Shown here: in pieces, positions 24,153 to 33,522 of the stretch
Layout of the letters: every line of letters begins with the position of its first letter
Numbering within the stretch: position 1 is the first letter of the stretch
From: Chitinophagaceae bacterium
GTDB taxonomy: Bacteria > Bacteroidota > Bacteroidia > Chitinophagales > Chitinophagaceae
Direction of reading: 5' to 3'
Assembly (NCBI GenBank): GCA_947446645.1
Contig: CANFHA010000015.1
Coordinates: 62,001-126,000, forward strand
DNA length: 64,000 nt
The notes under the pieces: model-generated
Seen by the model: only the letters and a program-made list of their open reading frames with translations
Told to the model about the DNA's origin: nothing
The model's database searches: none
Translations under genes and position numbers: made by a program

Positions 24153-27100
24153 TTACTTATTACCAATGATGTGAAAATAATTTTCGACCATATCCCGGTA
24201 ATAAGGCTTCAACTGAGGGGGGACGGTTTTGTAAAGTTCAAGCAGTTCCTTTTGATCTGTGAGATATTTCTGCAAGGCCGGTGGGACGGGGCGACTTACA
24301 TCGTCACCACTGCGTGAAGACCGCTTATCGTCCTGCTCCTGCTCGCGGAGCGACTTTTCTGTTTCGAGCAGGCGGGTGGTGATCTCTTTCTGGCGCAGCA
24401 ATAGTTCGCTAGTTATACGGCGGTTCACGAGGTCTGTCTCGTTTTTGTCCATCTTCTGCTCTATTTCCCTTAGCTCATTCGCGCTCTTTCCCATGCCGCC
24501 CTTACTATTCAGCTGGCTGCTTAGCTCCTGTATTTTGCGCCTTATCATCGCCTGCTGCTCTGCCATCCTTGCGAGCTGCTCCGCATCACCATTCTCGCCG
24601 GGCTTACCCTGGCCGCCGCCTTGCCCCTGACCCTCACCTTGCCCCGGCTTTTGCCCGGCACCGGGTTTCTTACCGCCGTCCTTCTGCATTTTCTGCATGC
24701 CGTCGCCCATCTTCTGCTGTTCGGTTATAATGTCGGATAGCTGGCTACCCGGACCCTTCTGCGGCTTTTTGCCACCTGGAGAGCTGCACATGCCATCACC
24801 TCCGGGCTTATTGCCGTCATTCTGCTGCTGTATCAGGTTTGCGAGTACCTCATTGAGCATTAATGCCAGGTTATTGGCGTGGGTCATTACATACTGCTGG
24901 TCCATCATGGCAACACCCAAGTTCCTGTCCTCAAGGTTGTCAACCGCTTTTTGCATATTGCGTTCCAGCTCGGTGGTTTCCTTATTTATGGTGGTGGCAA
25001 TCTTTACGATACGCTTGCTGAGTGCAAACATACTGTCTCGTATCATCTGAGAATTGTGATGCAGGCGGTTTTCCTCCTCCTGGTTGAGCACGTATTGCTG
25101 ACTGGTAGGCGATGTAACCTTTACCGAGCCCATAAGATCTTCCTGGTCGAATGACAGCCTGATAAGATTGCTAAGTATCTGGCGGGTGGCGCGGATATCT
25201 ATCTCGATCTGCTCCTTATCTTGCCCGCTTGCCTTTTTGCGCATAAACTTGGCCATTTTCTCCAGGTTATCTGCTGCTTGTTTCTGAGACTTGCCTGCTT
25301 TATCGTTTTTCTTCTCATCCAGCTCTTCCTTGCTGTCCTGCATATCTTTTTGCGCGTCCTTTCCCTGCTTCTCTTCTTCTTCCATCCTATCCTTCTGCTT
25401 CGTTTCCTTTGCCAGTTTCTGAGCCTCCGCAAGGTCTTCCTTCATTGCTTTGTCCAGCTGATCTTTCAATGCCTTCTGGTCCTTGCTTAGGGCAGCGTTA
25501 TCTTTCTTCCCTTCTTCCGTTTGCTTCTGCAGATCCCTTTCTTTCTTAGCGAGGTCGTCCATCTTGTTGGCCATGTCCTCCATATGCATCTGCATTTCCA
25601 GCTTCTTCATCAGCTCCTGCATGCGCTGCATGTCCATGTTGAAAAGCTTATTGTCCTGCTGCATCTGTTTCATGGCGTCTACGGCCTGCTCCTTGTTCAG
25701 TTTAGCCATGAGCTCCTGCAGCTTTTTCATTTCCTCTTTCAACTCATTGTTCAGCAGGTTGTCCAACTGTTTATCCAGCTCTTTCTGTTTTTCCTTCAGG
25801 TCTTCACTATATTTTTTCTGCTCGCTTTGCTGCATCTGCTCTTCAAACCGCTGCTTGATATTCTCAACATTGGCCTTCAGGTCCATCTGCTTTTTCATCA
25901 TCTCCTGCAGCGACTGTTGCTGCTCCCACTCCATGCCATTGCTTTGCAGCATTTTGCTCTGCATGTCTTTATACTCATTCTGCAGTTGCTGTGTTTTTTG
26001 AGAACTGTTGCTCAGGCCTGAATTGATCTGCTGTGAATTTTCGTTTATCGCCGAATCGAGTTGCTTAGGGTCATACATCTGGAACGTCATCACCTCGCTG
26101 CGCGATGCTTTGCTGCCATGTACACCGTCGTTGTCCCATGCCTCGATGTAGTAGGAAAGCTTTTGACCAGTCTGCATTTTCAGGCTTTCGATATCGAAGT
26201 ACTGCTCAAAGGCAGCAACGGCACCTTGGGTAATTTTTAGCGGGATGCTCTTAGTTAAGATTTTGCGGTCTTTATCGGTTACTTCGAAATTAAATGAAGC
26301 GCGTGTGATCGCATAGTCATCGCCGGCAGTACCCGTAAGTAATATCTGCTTGCCAGATACCGAATCTTTAAACTGCTGCACCTGTATGACAGGGTATTGA
26401 TCGGGTATTACCTGCACCTGGTAGCGGTAGCTATCTGCAATTGCCGCCTCCTTATTATGCAAGGTGATCGTATAGGCGGTATCGCTCATAAAGCGATATT
26501 GGTAAGAATAGGTGGAAGAGCTATTGGGCAATGCCAGGCTTTCGCCGCTTCCGAAATGAATAGTAGCCTTGTCTGTATGATCTGTAACAAATGACCAACT
26601 GACCGTTGTACCTACTGGCAGTGTCATATCGCTAAGGCTGTTGCGCACCTCATTTTTCCTGCCAGTATAAGCGGGATAGTTTACCTGTATCTTAAACGCC
26701 TTAAGCACAGGGCGCTGTATAACCCGAAGCGTGCTGGCCTGGGAATAGAACCCGGCGGCATAGAAACGAAAATTTATCGCCTCAGTTACATTCTTGAACG
26801 TATATTGGAAAGCATGGTTTTCCATGGGCTGCATGGGTATCCTTTCTCCTGCTATCTCTATGGTAGCATCGGCAGGCAGCATGCTGCCTGTGGCCTGAAC
26901 GCTGAGCACATAGTCGGCATTGCGCACGGCTATGAGCGATGGATTTTTTATGATAAAATGGAAGGGAGAAGGTTTTTCAAAAGCCTTTGTAGGCTGCAAT
27001 AAGCGCCGTGAACCCTCTGTAAACACACTTGGGGCTGCAACCAGTATAAACACACCAATGAGCAGCAGCGGTAAAAGATATGGAAGGTATTTTTTGTTTT

Positions 27101-27557
27101 TAGAGAAGTCGACAGCGCCGGTAATAGGGACTACTGATATCTGGCTTATCTTCTGATTAATGCTGGCCTCGGCCAACTCCCTGCTGGCATTATTATCAGG
27201 ATTGGATTTAAGCTGAAGGATGTTCAACAGTCTGTCGCTTACCTCTGGAAAGTGAACGCCAATGATCTTCGCCGCCTGCTCGTGCGAGATAACTTTACCA
27301 AGGCGCCACATTTTGCTAAGGGGAATAGCCACCCACAGCACCAAAGATGATAAACCCAGCACGGCAAATAAAGAAACAATAGACAGCTTAGACCAAACGG
27401 GCAGATAGAGAAAATATTCGCCAACGCTTACGGTGAGTATGTAGAATAGCAGGCAACTCAGGAATACAAGACTGCCACGTATCACCTTATTGGCGTAATA
27501 CTTTCGTATAAATGCATCCAGCCGCTCTATCAGCCACTCATAGTTGTTCGTACTCAT
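24153..27557 (-). CDS. DUF4175 family coiled-coil membrane protein
   Basis: 1134 residues from ATG 27557 (MSTNNYEWLIERLDAFIRKY); the upstream 38 residues of the open frame look unrelated. N-terminal hydrophobic spans include VFLSCLLFYILTVSVGEYF, SIVSLFAVLGLSSLVLWVA and one near residue 155 (LPLLLIGVFILVAA). An Ig-like extracytoplasmic part (~200-520) leads into a very long Gln/Lys/Glu/Met-rich coiled coil (~530-830; QMQQDNKLFNMDMQRMQEL, EAQKLAKETKQKDRM), then a Gly/Pro/Gln-rich linker (GAGQKPGQGEGQGQGGGQGK) and a basic C-terminus. This is the DUF4175 arrangement known from Bacteroidota and alphaproteobacteria; function unknown, probably an envelope scaffold. The 5' end is divergent from mutS2. 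Confidence 0.85.
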   Translation of the reverse strand: MSTNNYEWLIERLDAFIRKYYANKVIRGSLVFLSCLLFYILTVSVGEYFLYLPVWSKLSIVSLFAVLGLSSLVLWVAIPLSKMWRLGKVISHEQAAKIIGVHFPEVSDRLLNILQLKSNPDNNASRELAEASINQKISQISVVPITGAVDFSKNKKYLPYLLPLLLIGVFILVAAPSVFTEGSRRLLQPTKAFEKPSPFHFIIKNPSLIAVRNADYVLSVQATGSMLPADATIEIAGERIPMQPMENHAFQYTFKNVTEAINFRFYAAGFYSQASTLRVIQRPVLKAFKIQVNYPAYTGRKNEVRNSLSDMTLPVGTTVSWSFVTDHTDKATIHFGSGESLALPNSSSTYSYQYRFMSDTAYTITLHNKEAAIADSYRYQVQVIPDQYPVIQVQQFKDSVSGKQILLTGTAGDDYAITRASFNFEVTDKDRKILTKSIPLKITQGAVAAFEQYFDIESLKMQTGQKLSYYIEAWDNDGVHGSKASRSEVMTFQMYDPKQLDSAINENSQQINSGLSNSSQKTQQLQNEYKDMQSKMLQSNGMEWEQQQSLQEMMKKQMDLKANVENIKQRFEEQMQQSEQKKYSEDLKEKQKELDKQLDNLLNNELKEEMKKLQELMAKLNKEQAVDAMKQMQQDNKLFNMDMQRMQELMKKLEMQMHMEDMANKMDDLAKKERDLQKQTEEGKKDNAALSKDQKALKDQLDKAMKEDLAEAQKLAKETKQKDRMEEEEKQGKDAQKDMQDSKEELDEKKNDKAGKSQKQAADNLEKMAKFMRKKASGQDKEQIEIDIRATRQILSNLIRLSFDQEDLMGSVKVTSPTSQQYVLNQEEENRLHHNSQMIRDSMFALSKRIVKIATTINKETTELERNMQKAVDNLEDRNLGVAMMDQQYVMTHANNLALMLNEVLANLIQQQNDGNKPGGDGMCSSPGGKKPQKGPGSQLSDIITEQQKMGDGMQKMQKDGGKKPGAGQKPGQGEGQGQGGGQGKPGENGDAEQLARMAEQQAMIRRKIQELSSQLNSKGGMGKSANELREIEQKMDKNETDLVNRRITSELLLRQKEITTRLLETEKSLREQEQDDKRSSRSGDDVSRPVPPALQKYLTDQKELLELYKTVPPQLKPYYRDMVENYFHIIGNK

Positions 27558-27703
27558 CAGGGTATGCAATTTAATGGATTTTCCTGATGGTGAAAGGTTA
27601 AAAAAAGGGGTAATTGGGCCAGACAGATGAGAAACGAATGGGCAGCAGGAACAATCGGCGCCGCATGGCAAATATTATCTGTAGAATCTCCCTGCCGAAT
27701 TCC

Positions 27704-27711
27704 TAATTTTG
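27704..27711 (+). promoter_or_regulatory. TAnnTTTG -7 box for mutS2
   Basis: TAATTTTG fits the sigma-ABfr -7 consensus and lies 28 bp before ATG 27740. It is in the divergent spacer with the DUF4175 gene. Confidence 0.55.
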
Positions 27712-27739
27712 CGTTGATAAATATCGGGATTGAATAGAG

Positions 27740-29842
27740 ATGATGCAATTGTACCCGGCCCATGCCGCTGAAGCCCTGGAATTTAATAAAGTCTGCGACC
27801 TGCTTTTACAAAAGTGCCGAACGGATGCCGCCCGTGAGCGCGTAGAAAATATACGGTTCCATACGCGGATGGACCATATGGAACGGCAATTGCTGCAAGC
27901 CAATGAATTTAAGTGGATACTGAATGGTGGCGAGCATTTTCCCAATGACTTTACACGCAATATGCAGAAAGAGCTGAAGCTGCTTTCTATAACCGGCGGG
28001 GTATTGAACGGCGAGCAGTTGATCGCCTTCAACCAACTGGCGCTGAATATGCGCGATATCCTGATGTGGTTTAAGAAACACAATGAGCTCTTCCCTACCC
28101 TGCTGGCCCTGTGCAACGACATAGTTTATGAGAAGAAGATAACGGAGATCATCACCTCAGTAGTTGATGATTCGGGTATAGTGCGTGATACTGCTTCGAA
28201 AGAGCTGATGATCATAAGATCAGAGCTGGGCAAAGCAAGGCATGAGACAAGACGTACGTTTGAAGGTGTACTAAGGAAACTAAGCAAAGCAGGTTACCTG
28301 GCCGATATATCTGAGAGCTTTCTGAATGGGAGAAGGACGGCTGCAGTACTGGCGGAATACAAACGCATTGTAAAAGGCATATTGCACGGCGAGAGTGATA
28401 CACAGAAAACCGTATTCATAGAGCCGGAAGAGACGATAGAGCTGAACAATGAGATCTTTTCGCTGGAGCGGGCCGAAGGACGAGAGATACAGCGTATACT
28501 GGTGCAGGCGACGAAGGATCTCTCTGCATTTTCCGGGCAACTGGAATCCTATTTCCAGGTGAGCGGCATATATGACTTTATACGCGCAAAGGCGGCGCTG
28601 GCCGTAGATATGAAAGCAAATATGCCCCGGCTAAGCCCACACCCCGGTGTGCAGCTGGTAAAGGCGTATCATCCACTTTTGTTTTTGAGGAACCAGTACC
28701 CACAAAAACCAACTGTGCCGCTAAACCTGACGCTGGACCGGCAGCAACGAATACTGATCATAAGCGGGCCGAATGCAGGTGGCAAAACGGTAGCTATGAA
28801 AACCGTGGGGCTGCTGCAGCTGATGGCACAGGCCGGGCTGCTGATAACCGCAGATGAAAGCTCGGAGATCGGTATTTTCCGCCAGCTGATGGTGCAGATA
28901 GGCGACACCCAATCTATAGAACATGAACTGAGCACCTATAGCGCGCACCTGCAGGACATGAAACATTTCATGGATTTTGCCAGTGGGAAAACGCTATTCT
29001 TTATAGACGAACTCGGCAGCGGCTCAGACCCGAACCTGGGCGGAGCATTTGCAGAAGCTATTGTGGAAGACCTGGCCGCCAAGCATGCGCTAGGCATTAT
29101 AACCACCCACTACCTGAACCTGAAAGTAATGGCTGGAAAGGTGCGTGGCATATTCAACGGGGCCATGGCCTTTGATGAAGAAAAACTGGAACCTCTGTAC
29201 CAGCTGACCATAGGCAAACCGGGCAGCTCCTATACATTTGCGATAGCACAACGGAGCGGCCTGCCCAAATCTGTGATCGAACGGGCAAAACAACTTACAC
29301 AGCGCGAGCATTTTAAGCTGGACAAAATGCTGCACCATACAGAACAGCAATCGGTGCGCCTATCTGACAAAGAAAAAGAATTGGATAAGCTGCTGAAGGA
29401 GAATGAAAAGCTTAAAAAACAATATGCCGAGCTTACCGATAACGAGAAACTACGGCAGCAGCATGAAACAATACGCCTTCAAAATGCGATAAAGAAAGAG
29501 GAACTGGATTATCTGCGGGATACGGAGCGTAAGTTCAAACAAATAATACACGACTGGAAGAAGACAGATAACAAGCAGGAGGTAATGAATGCGGCAGAAA
29601 ACGTATTGTTTAGAAAGAAGCAGATAGCGACAAATGCTGCCGCGGCCAAAAAGGCTGACAAAAACTATGATACTATAGGCGGCAAACCAAAACCCGGTGA
29701 CCTGGTAAGAAACAAAGATAACCACCAGGTAGGCTCACTCACAGAGTACCGAGATAAGCGGGCTATAGTGCAGATAGGCAATCTACCCTTCAACGTGAAC
29801 ATCAGCGAGTGGGTGGTAGTAAAACGGAAAGAGAAAAAATAA
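27740..29842 (+). CDS. mutS2: MutS2-family protein without Smr domain
   Basis: 700 residues, shorter than the ~780 of MutS2 proteins with an Smr nuclease tail. The start LYPAHAAEALEFNKVCDLLL, the clamp/lever helices and the ATPase are present: Walker A GPNAGGKT (343-350), KTLFFIDELGSGSDPNLGGA (Walker B and signature D-E-L-G-S-G), ITTHYLNLK. A Lys/Glu-rich coiled coil (~540-640) and a KOW-like end (KPGDLVRNKDNHQVGSLTEY) follow, and the protein stops at VVVKRKEKK where Smr would begin. MutS2 acts in recombination control and at stalled ribosomes rather than mismatch repair. Loss of Smr suggests it lacks the nuclease step or uses another protein; similar short forms may be usual in this lineage. 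Confidence 0.9.
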   Translation: MMQLYPAHAAEALEFNKVCDLLLQKCRTDAARERVENIRFHTRMDHMERQLLQANEFKWILNGGEHFPNDFTRNMQKELKLLSITGGVLNGEQLIAFNQLALNMRDILMWFKKHNELFPTLLALCNDIVYEKKITEIITSVVDDSGIVRDTASKELMIIRSELGKARHETRRTFEGVLRKLSKAGYLADISESFLNGRRTAAVLAEYKRIVKGILHGESDTQKTVFIEPEETIELNNEIFSLERAEGREIQRILVQATKDLSAFSGQLESYFQVSGIYDFIRAKAALAVDMKANMPRLSPHPGVQLVKAYHPLLFLRNQYPQKPTVPLNLTLDRQQRILIISGPNAGGKTVAMKTVGLLQLMAQAGLLITADESSEIGIFRQLMVQIGDTQSIEHELSTYSAHLQDMKHFMDFASGKTLFFIDELGSGSDPNLGGAFAEAIVEDLAAKHALGIITTHYLNLKVMAGKVRGIFNGAMAFDEEKLEPLYQLTIGKPGSSYTFAIAQRSGLPKSVIERAKQLTQREHFKLDKMLHHTEQQSVRLSDKEKELDKLLKENEKLKKQYAELTDNEKLRQQHETIRLQNAIKKEELDYLRDTERKFKQIIHDWKKTDNKQEVMNAAENVLFRKKQIATNAAAAKKADKNYDTIGGKPKPGDLVRNKDNHQVGSLTEYRDKRAIVQIGNLPFNVNISEWVVVKRKEKK

Positions 29843-29843
29843 A

Positions 29844-29876
29844 AAACAGGCTGCGGGTATGACCTGCAGCCTGTTT
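29844..29876. terminator. Bidirectional terminator between mutS2 and secG
   Basis: A 15-bp stem with one G-T wobble: AAACAGGCTGCGGGT (29844-29858) and ACCTGCAGCCTGTTT (29862-29876), loop ATG. A-rich on the left and T-rich on the right, it can end transcription from both convergent genes. Confidence 0.85.
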
Positions 29877-29893
29877 GCTTTATCAGACAGTAA

Positions 29894-30181
29894 TTATTTC
29901 TTAGCCGGAGCGCTAGTCTGCTTAGCCGTATTGTTAGTTTTGGTAGCACCTTCTGGTTTCTGCATGAAGAAAACAGAGATAATGCAAAGCCCACCTACGA
30001 CACCAAGAAGGGTCCAGGTGCCTTTTTCCATCACATCAGAGCTTTGCTTTACGCCCATTACCTGTGAACTCATAGAGCCGAAGCTACCTGTAAGCCCGCC
30101 ACCCTTAGGGTTCTGGATGAGAATAAAGAATGCCAACGCCACACAGGCCAACAGTATAAGTATTGTAATAATAGATATCAT
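29894..30181 (-). CDS. secG: Preprotein translocase subunit SecG
   Basis: 95 residues with the two-helix SecG layout: TM1 ISIITILILLACVALAFFIL, the conserved loop IQNPKGGGLTGSFGS, TM2 GTWTLLGVVGGLCIISVFFM, and a Lys/Ala/Thr-rich cytosolic tail. SecG joins SecYE to assist export through the inner membrane, the first step for every T9SS cargo in this window. Last gene of the lptE-TPR-secG block; its start ATG overlaps the stop of the TPR gene (ATGA, 30178-30181), so translation is coupled. Confidence 0.95.
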   Translation of the reverse strand: MISIITILILLACVALAFFILIQNPKGGGLTGSFGSMSSQVMGVKQSSDVMEKGTWTLLGVVGGLCIISVFFMQKPEGATKTNNTAKQTSAPAKK

Positions 30182-31395
30182 GATTGCTTTTCCTTTAAAA
30201 CTTCTTCTATTTTGAGGGCAAAGTAAGCGTTTTTTTGAGGATTTCGCAAACTTAATTTGCGATACATATCTATCGCCTTTTCATATTTACCCTGCTTTAT
30301 ATATATGTCTGCCAATGACTCACTGGCAAGGCCGTCTTCCTTAGCTATTGAATTTACCGCCATTTCGAAGACATTTTCGGGAATCTCTTCATTCTCTTCT
30401 TCCATAGCGGCAGCCAGCTTCTCCTTTTGCCACATAGTGCGCAGGGCACGCTGGTCTTTCTTTTCCTCTTCCTTTTTCTGCTTTGTACTCTTGAAATGCA
30501 GTAACCATTCTGAGAAACTCATAACCACCATCAGTGATCTGTCTTCATCGTCCAGGTCATCTACCAGGTCGCTTATCACAGCGGGGATGTCTTCCGATAT
30601 TCTTTCACCTTGCTGGAGGTAATAGTCCTGGGTGTAGATAGGGGATATCAGATCTGCCTCGTCTTCAGGTGTTACTGATACAGGTGCTGCAGCTGCGGAC
30701 GAGTCCACATTTGCCGGAATGACTTGTATGTGCACCTTTTCCTCACTTACCGCGGCAGATAGCGGCTGAGCCTCAGCAACCGGCAGTTCTTCAGGCGCAA
30801 TCTTGTCTTCGAAATTTCCCGATAGCTCCGAACCTGCAGGAATTTCTTTTTCAGCCTGTGGTTCCGGAACTTCTTCCCTTATCATACGCAAAAACTCCTC
30901 GCTCACGCCAACAACAGGCGGGGTAGTTTCCTGTGCCTGCGGGGTTACTTCATTGTCTTGTGGCATGGAAGCAATGGGTTCTTCTTGTTGCGGTTCGGGC
31001 TGCACAGAGGTTTCCTGCGTCGGAACCGGCTCCGTTTCTTCCTCCTTCGCAACTAACTCTGGTTCATCCACCTCTGGTTCAGGTTGCACAGGAAGCAGTA
31101 CGTCTTCATTTGTGGCATCCTGTATAGGGTGCACCGAAACTTCAGGTGCCTGACCTGCTGCAGTGACTACGTCGCAAAACCGGATCCAGTTTCCCAGGTA
31201 TGGCTGAATGTTCGTCAGCATCTCCGGCGAAAAAGGCTGGTCCCGATATTTTTCTATAGCGGCAACGTAACGCAGCGGCACAAAATAGGGGTAGGCATGC
31301 AAAAACGCATCTACACTCACCCTATCCTCACCGGAGATAGTAGAAGGCCTGGCCAGTAGCCCGGAGATATATTCTATAGAAAACTGATTAGTCAT
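30178..31395 (-). CDS. TPR-like protein between lptE and secG
   Basis: 405 residues. The N-terminal ~85 residues are folded (MTNQFSIEYISGLLARPSTI, AFLHAYPYFVPLRYVAAIEK), the middle (~90-260) is Pro/Glu/Gln-rich and disordered (EPEPVPTQETSVQPEPQQEE-like), and the C-terminal part has YLQQGERISEDIPAVISDLV and two TPR-type helices SLADIYIKQGKYEKAIDMYR. Bacteroidota often carry such a gene between lptE and secG; its role is unknown. No signal peptide, so cytoplasmic. Coupled by ATGA to secG and 13 bp downstream of lptE, so one operon. Confidence 0.85.
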   Translation of the reverse strand: MTNQFSIEYISGLLARPSTISGEDRVSVDAFLHAYPYFVPLRYVAAIEKYRDQPFSPEMLTNIQPYLGNWIRFCDVVTAAGQAPEVSVHPIQDATNEDVLLPVQPEPEVDEPELVAKEEETEPVPTQETSVQPEPQQEEPIASMPQDNEVTPQAQETTPPVVGVSEEFLRMIREEVPEPQAEKEIPAGSELSGNFEDKIAPEELPVAEAQPLSAAVSEEKVHIQVIPANVDSSAAAAPVSVTPEDEADLISPIYTQDYYLQQGERISEDIPAVISDLVDDLDDEDRSLMVVMSFSEWLLHFKSTKQKKEEEKKDQRALRTMWQKEKLAAAMEEENEEIPENVFEMAVNSIAKEDGLASESLADIYIKQGKYEKAIDMYRKLSLRNPQKNAYFALKIEEVLKEKQS

Positions 31396-31408
31396 TTGCC
31401 CGAATCGG

Positions 31409-31912
31409 CTACCAATTTACGAAAGCTTTATTAAAAATATCATCCGCCAGCTGATTTCCGATATCCTCTATCAAGGCGGCCTTTACATTATCCAGTATCT
31501 GGGTGGCCGCAAAATCGGAAAAACGGGTAAACGTTTGGCTGAAGTTAGCCTTTTCGTTCAGCCTGTTTTTGAAAGTAACCTTAAGACTAATGGTAAGCCT
31601 GTTTTTTGAAGCCACCTGCACATTAGAGGCTCCTGTTACCGTGACTTCGTAAGCGGTTATTTGGCCGGTCATGTCGTAATCAGCATCATCTTTATTTACG
31701 GGCGAAAGGCCGGTTTGGGATAGAATTCTGTTTTTGAGCTTATCAGTGAGCGTGGAACTAAGGCTGGGTTCTACATTTCTTGCCTTATTGTCGAACTGGT
31801 GAATATTAATATTTTTACCCTCAATGGTTGCCCCGGAAAAACTATATACATGGCACCCTGCCAATAACAGCAAGGCGGGCAATAATATTAATAATAATCG
31901 TTTTACCTGCAT
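31409..31912 (-). CDS. lptE: LPS assembly lipoprotein LptE
   Basis: 167 residues with lipoprotein signal MQVKRLLLILLPALLLLAGC (lipobox LAGC, Cys20) and then CHVYSFSGATIEGKNINIHQ, the hallmark of Bacteroidota LptE. Later parts (LSSTLTDKLKNRILSQTGLS, DYDMTGQITAYEVTVTG, LTISLKVTFKNRL, GNQLADDIFNKAFVNW) complete the family pattern. LptE plugs LptD at the outer membrane and helps insert LPS. First gene of the lptE-TPR-secG block. Upstream lies hicBA; the apparent overlap with hicA disappears once the hicA frameshift is repaired. Confidence 0.93.
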   Translation of the reverse strand: MQVKRLLLILLPALLLLAGCHVYSFSGATIEGKNINIHQFDNKARNVEPSLSSTLTDKLKNRILSQTGLSPVNKDDADYDMTGQITAYEVTVTGASNVQVASKNRLTISLKVTFKNRLNEKANFSQTFTRFSDFAATQILDNVKAALIEDIGNQLADDIFNKAFVNW

Positions 31913-32133
31913 GAGATGTAAAAATAGTGAACTCGAAGGAATATGGATTTATGGATTCTTAATGTCGAGATCTTTGCAATTTTTTTTACAAGAAAATCAT
32001 TGATTTCATTATGCCTGGGAACTGTAGACATTTTGCTATTAGAAACATTGAGATACACTGAATGACTTCCGCCTTCACGCTTAAGTAAACACTTATTATC
32101 GTTTAGATGGCGAATAAATTCTTTCCTTTTCAT
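31903..32133 (-). CDS. hicA: HicA-family toxin, frameshifted near its C-terminus
   Basis: The start MKRKEFIRHLNDNKCLLKRE, then GGSHSVYLN (the catalytic His of the dsRBD-like fold) and STVPRHNEINDFLVKKI, are diagnostic for HicA mRNA interferases. After KKI the frame runs through an unrelated tail of 25 residues that overlaps lptE. One extra base at the A8/TT tract (31978-31987) would give KKICKDLDIKNP and a stop at 31949-31951, i.e. a normal ~60-residue HicA. So the toxin is either mutated, slip-controlled or misread in sequencing. The catalytic His is intact. ATG overlaps the hicB stop (TGATG). Confidence 0.85.
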   Translation of the reverse strand: MKRKEFIRHLNDNKCLLKREGGSHSVYLNVSNSKMSTVPRHNEINDFLVKKIAKISTLRIHKSIFLRVHYFYISCR

Positions 32134-32360
32134 CAGGCAACCATCTTAATTTCCTCTTTAGTTATCATTCGGCCAACCTGCTCTTCTTTTGCCATCTCCC
32201 GCCGCACTTCAAGTAACAACTCAAGCGCTTCAACAAGGTTTGCCCGTGCTTCACTCAGCGTTGCACCCTGTGTATTCACTCCGGGGATTTCTTCAATATA
32301 GGCGATGTAATTATTACCCTGCTGTTCGAACACTGCCGTTAACCCTGTATGAATATCCAT
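32133..32360 (-). CDS. hicB: HicB-family antitoxin
   Basis: 75 residues from ATG 32360 (MDIHTGLTAVFEQQGNNYIA); the frame upstream to 32396 adds a non-family tail. The partial RNase H-like HicB fold reads YIAYIEEIPGVNTQGATLSE followed by ARANLVEALELLLEV, ending in REMAKEEQVGRMITKEE. HicB binds and silences HicA and often represses the operon. Order is hicB then hicA with a one-base overlap. The antitoxin is complete. The pair sits between lptE and the divergent paaA. Confidence 0.9.
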   Translation of the reverse strand: MDIHTGLTAVFEQQGNNYIAYIEEIPGVNTQGATLSEARANLVEALELLLEVRREMAKEEQVGRMITKEEIKMVA

Positions 32361-32506
32361 TGCGATATAATTTATTTTTCCAAAGGTACAAATCAAATTC
32401 CGCTCTCTATACCGGCGGCAATCTAAAATATTTGGCCAAGATTATCGCGAACTTCTGCTTTAGCCAATTCTTTATGAAAAACGATACGGCTCAAAGCAAT
32501 AAATCG

Positions 32507-32514
32507 TATATTTG
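32507..32514 (+). promoter_or_regulatory. TAnnTTTG -7 box of the paa operon
   Basis: TATATTTG is an exact match to the consensus and lies 21 bp before the paaA ATG (32536). It would drive paaA and, by close spacing, the genes to 39907. Confidence 0.65.
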
Positions 32515-32535
32515 TAGTTCAAAATTTTTATATAC

Positions 32536-33474
32536 ATGAGCAACTCTTTCCAGGAGCATTTTGACCGCCTGATAGACAGCGAGGTGACCATAGAGCCCAA
32601 AGACTGGATGCCGGATGATTATCGAAAAACGCTCATCAGGCAGATATCCCAGCACGCACACAGCGAAATAGTGGGGATGCTGCCGGAAGGTAACTGGATA
32701 ACGCGCGCTCCCAGCCTGCGCCGCAAAGCAGTGCTGCTGGCGAAGGTGCAGGATGAGGCAGGCCATGGCCTGTACCTGTACAGCGCAGCCGAAACGCTGG
32801 GTGTAACCCGGGATGAGCTTTACAACCAACTGCATACCGGCAAGGCAAAATACTCCTCCATCTTTAACTACCCTACCCTTACATGGGCAGATATGGGCGC
32901 TGTGGGCTGGCTGGTAGATGGTGCTGCGATAATGAACCAGGTGCCGCTTTGCCGCACATCTTACGGGCCGTATGCGAGAGCGATGGTGCGTGTGTGCAAA
33001 GAGGAAAGCTTTCACCAGCGCCAGGGATTTGAAATAATGCTAACCCTTAGCAAGGGGACTGAAATACAAAAGAAGATGGCACAGGATGCGTTTAACCGCT
33101 GGTGGTGGCCGTCGCTGATGATGTTTGGCCCACCGGATGCGGAAAGTCCGCATACGGCGCAAAGTGTACGCTGGCGCATAAAACGCCTGACAAATGATGA
33201 GCTACGGCAGAAATTTGTAGACGTAACCGTGGAGCAGGCGAAAGTGCTGGGACTGGAGATGCCGGACAAAGACATAAAGTGGAATGAGGAACGCGGACAT
33301 CATGATTTTGGCGCCATCAACTGGGAGGAATTCCGGAATGTGGTGAAAGGAAATGGACCGTGTAACAAGCAGCGCCTGGAAACCCGCAAGAAAGCATGGG
33401 ACGAAGGCCAATGGGTGCGTGATGCAGCAATGGCTCATGCTGAAAAAAGAAAAAGCAGGAAGAAAGCCGCGTAG
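32536..33474 (+). CDS. paaA: Phenylacetyl-CoA 1,2-epoxidase subunit PaaA (catalytic)
   Basis: 312 residues, the usual length. The di-iron ferritin-like core carries two ExxH motifs: E74-AG-H77 in [20 protein letters not shown] and E157-SF-H160 in [17 protein letters not shown]-terminal [20 protein letters not shown] and a late [18 protein letters not shown] match PaaA as well. It puts O2 across the ring of phenylacetyl-CoA, forming the 1,2-epoxide with PaaBCE. First gene of the operon, preceded by a -7 box. All visible metal ligands are intact. Cytoplasmic. Confidence 0.96.
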   Translation: MSNSFQEHFDRLIDSEVTIEPKDWMPDDYRKTLIRQISQHAHSEIVGMLPEGNWITRAPSLRRKAVLLAKVQDEAGHGLYLYSAAETLGVTRDELYNQLHTGKAKYSSIFNYPTLTWADMGAVGWLVDGAAIMNQVPLCRTSYGPYARAMVRVCKEESFHQRQGFEIMLTLSKGTEIQKKMAQDAFNRWWWPSLMMFGPPDAESPHTAQSVRWRIKRLTNDELRQKFVDVTVEQAKVLGLEMPDKDIKWNEERGHHDFGAINWEEFRNVVKGNGPCNKQRLETRKKAWDEGQWVRDAAMAHAEKRKSRKKAA

Positions 33475-33522
33475 TATTTTATTGCATACCGGGGAATCTG
33501 AAATCTGGAATTTAAATTAGTT

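Noticed and set aside
25483-26021. Plus-strand frames of Leu/Phe/Ser/Cys-rich protein
   Set aside because: Antisense of the Gln/Lys/Met-rich coiled coil of the DUF4175 gene; composition follows from that.
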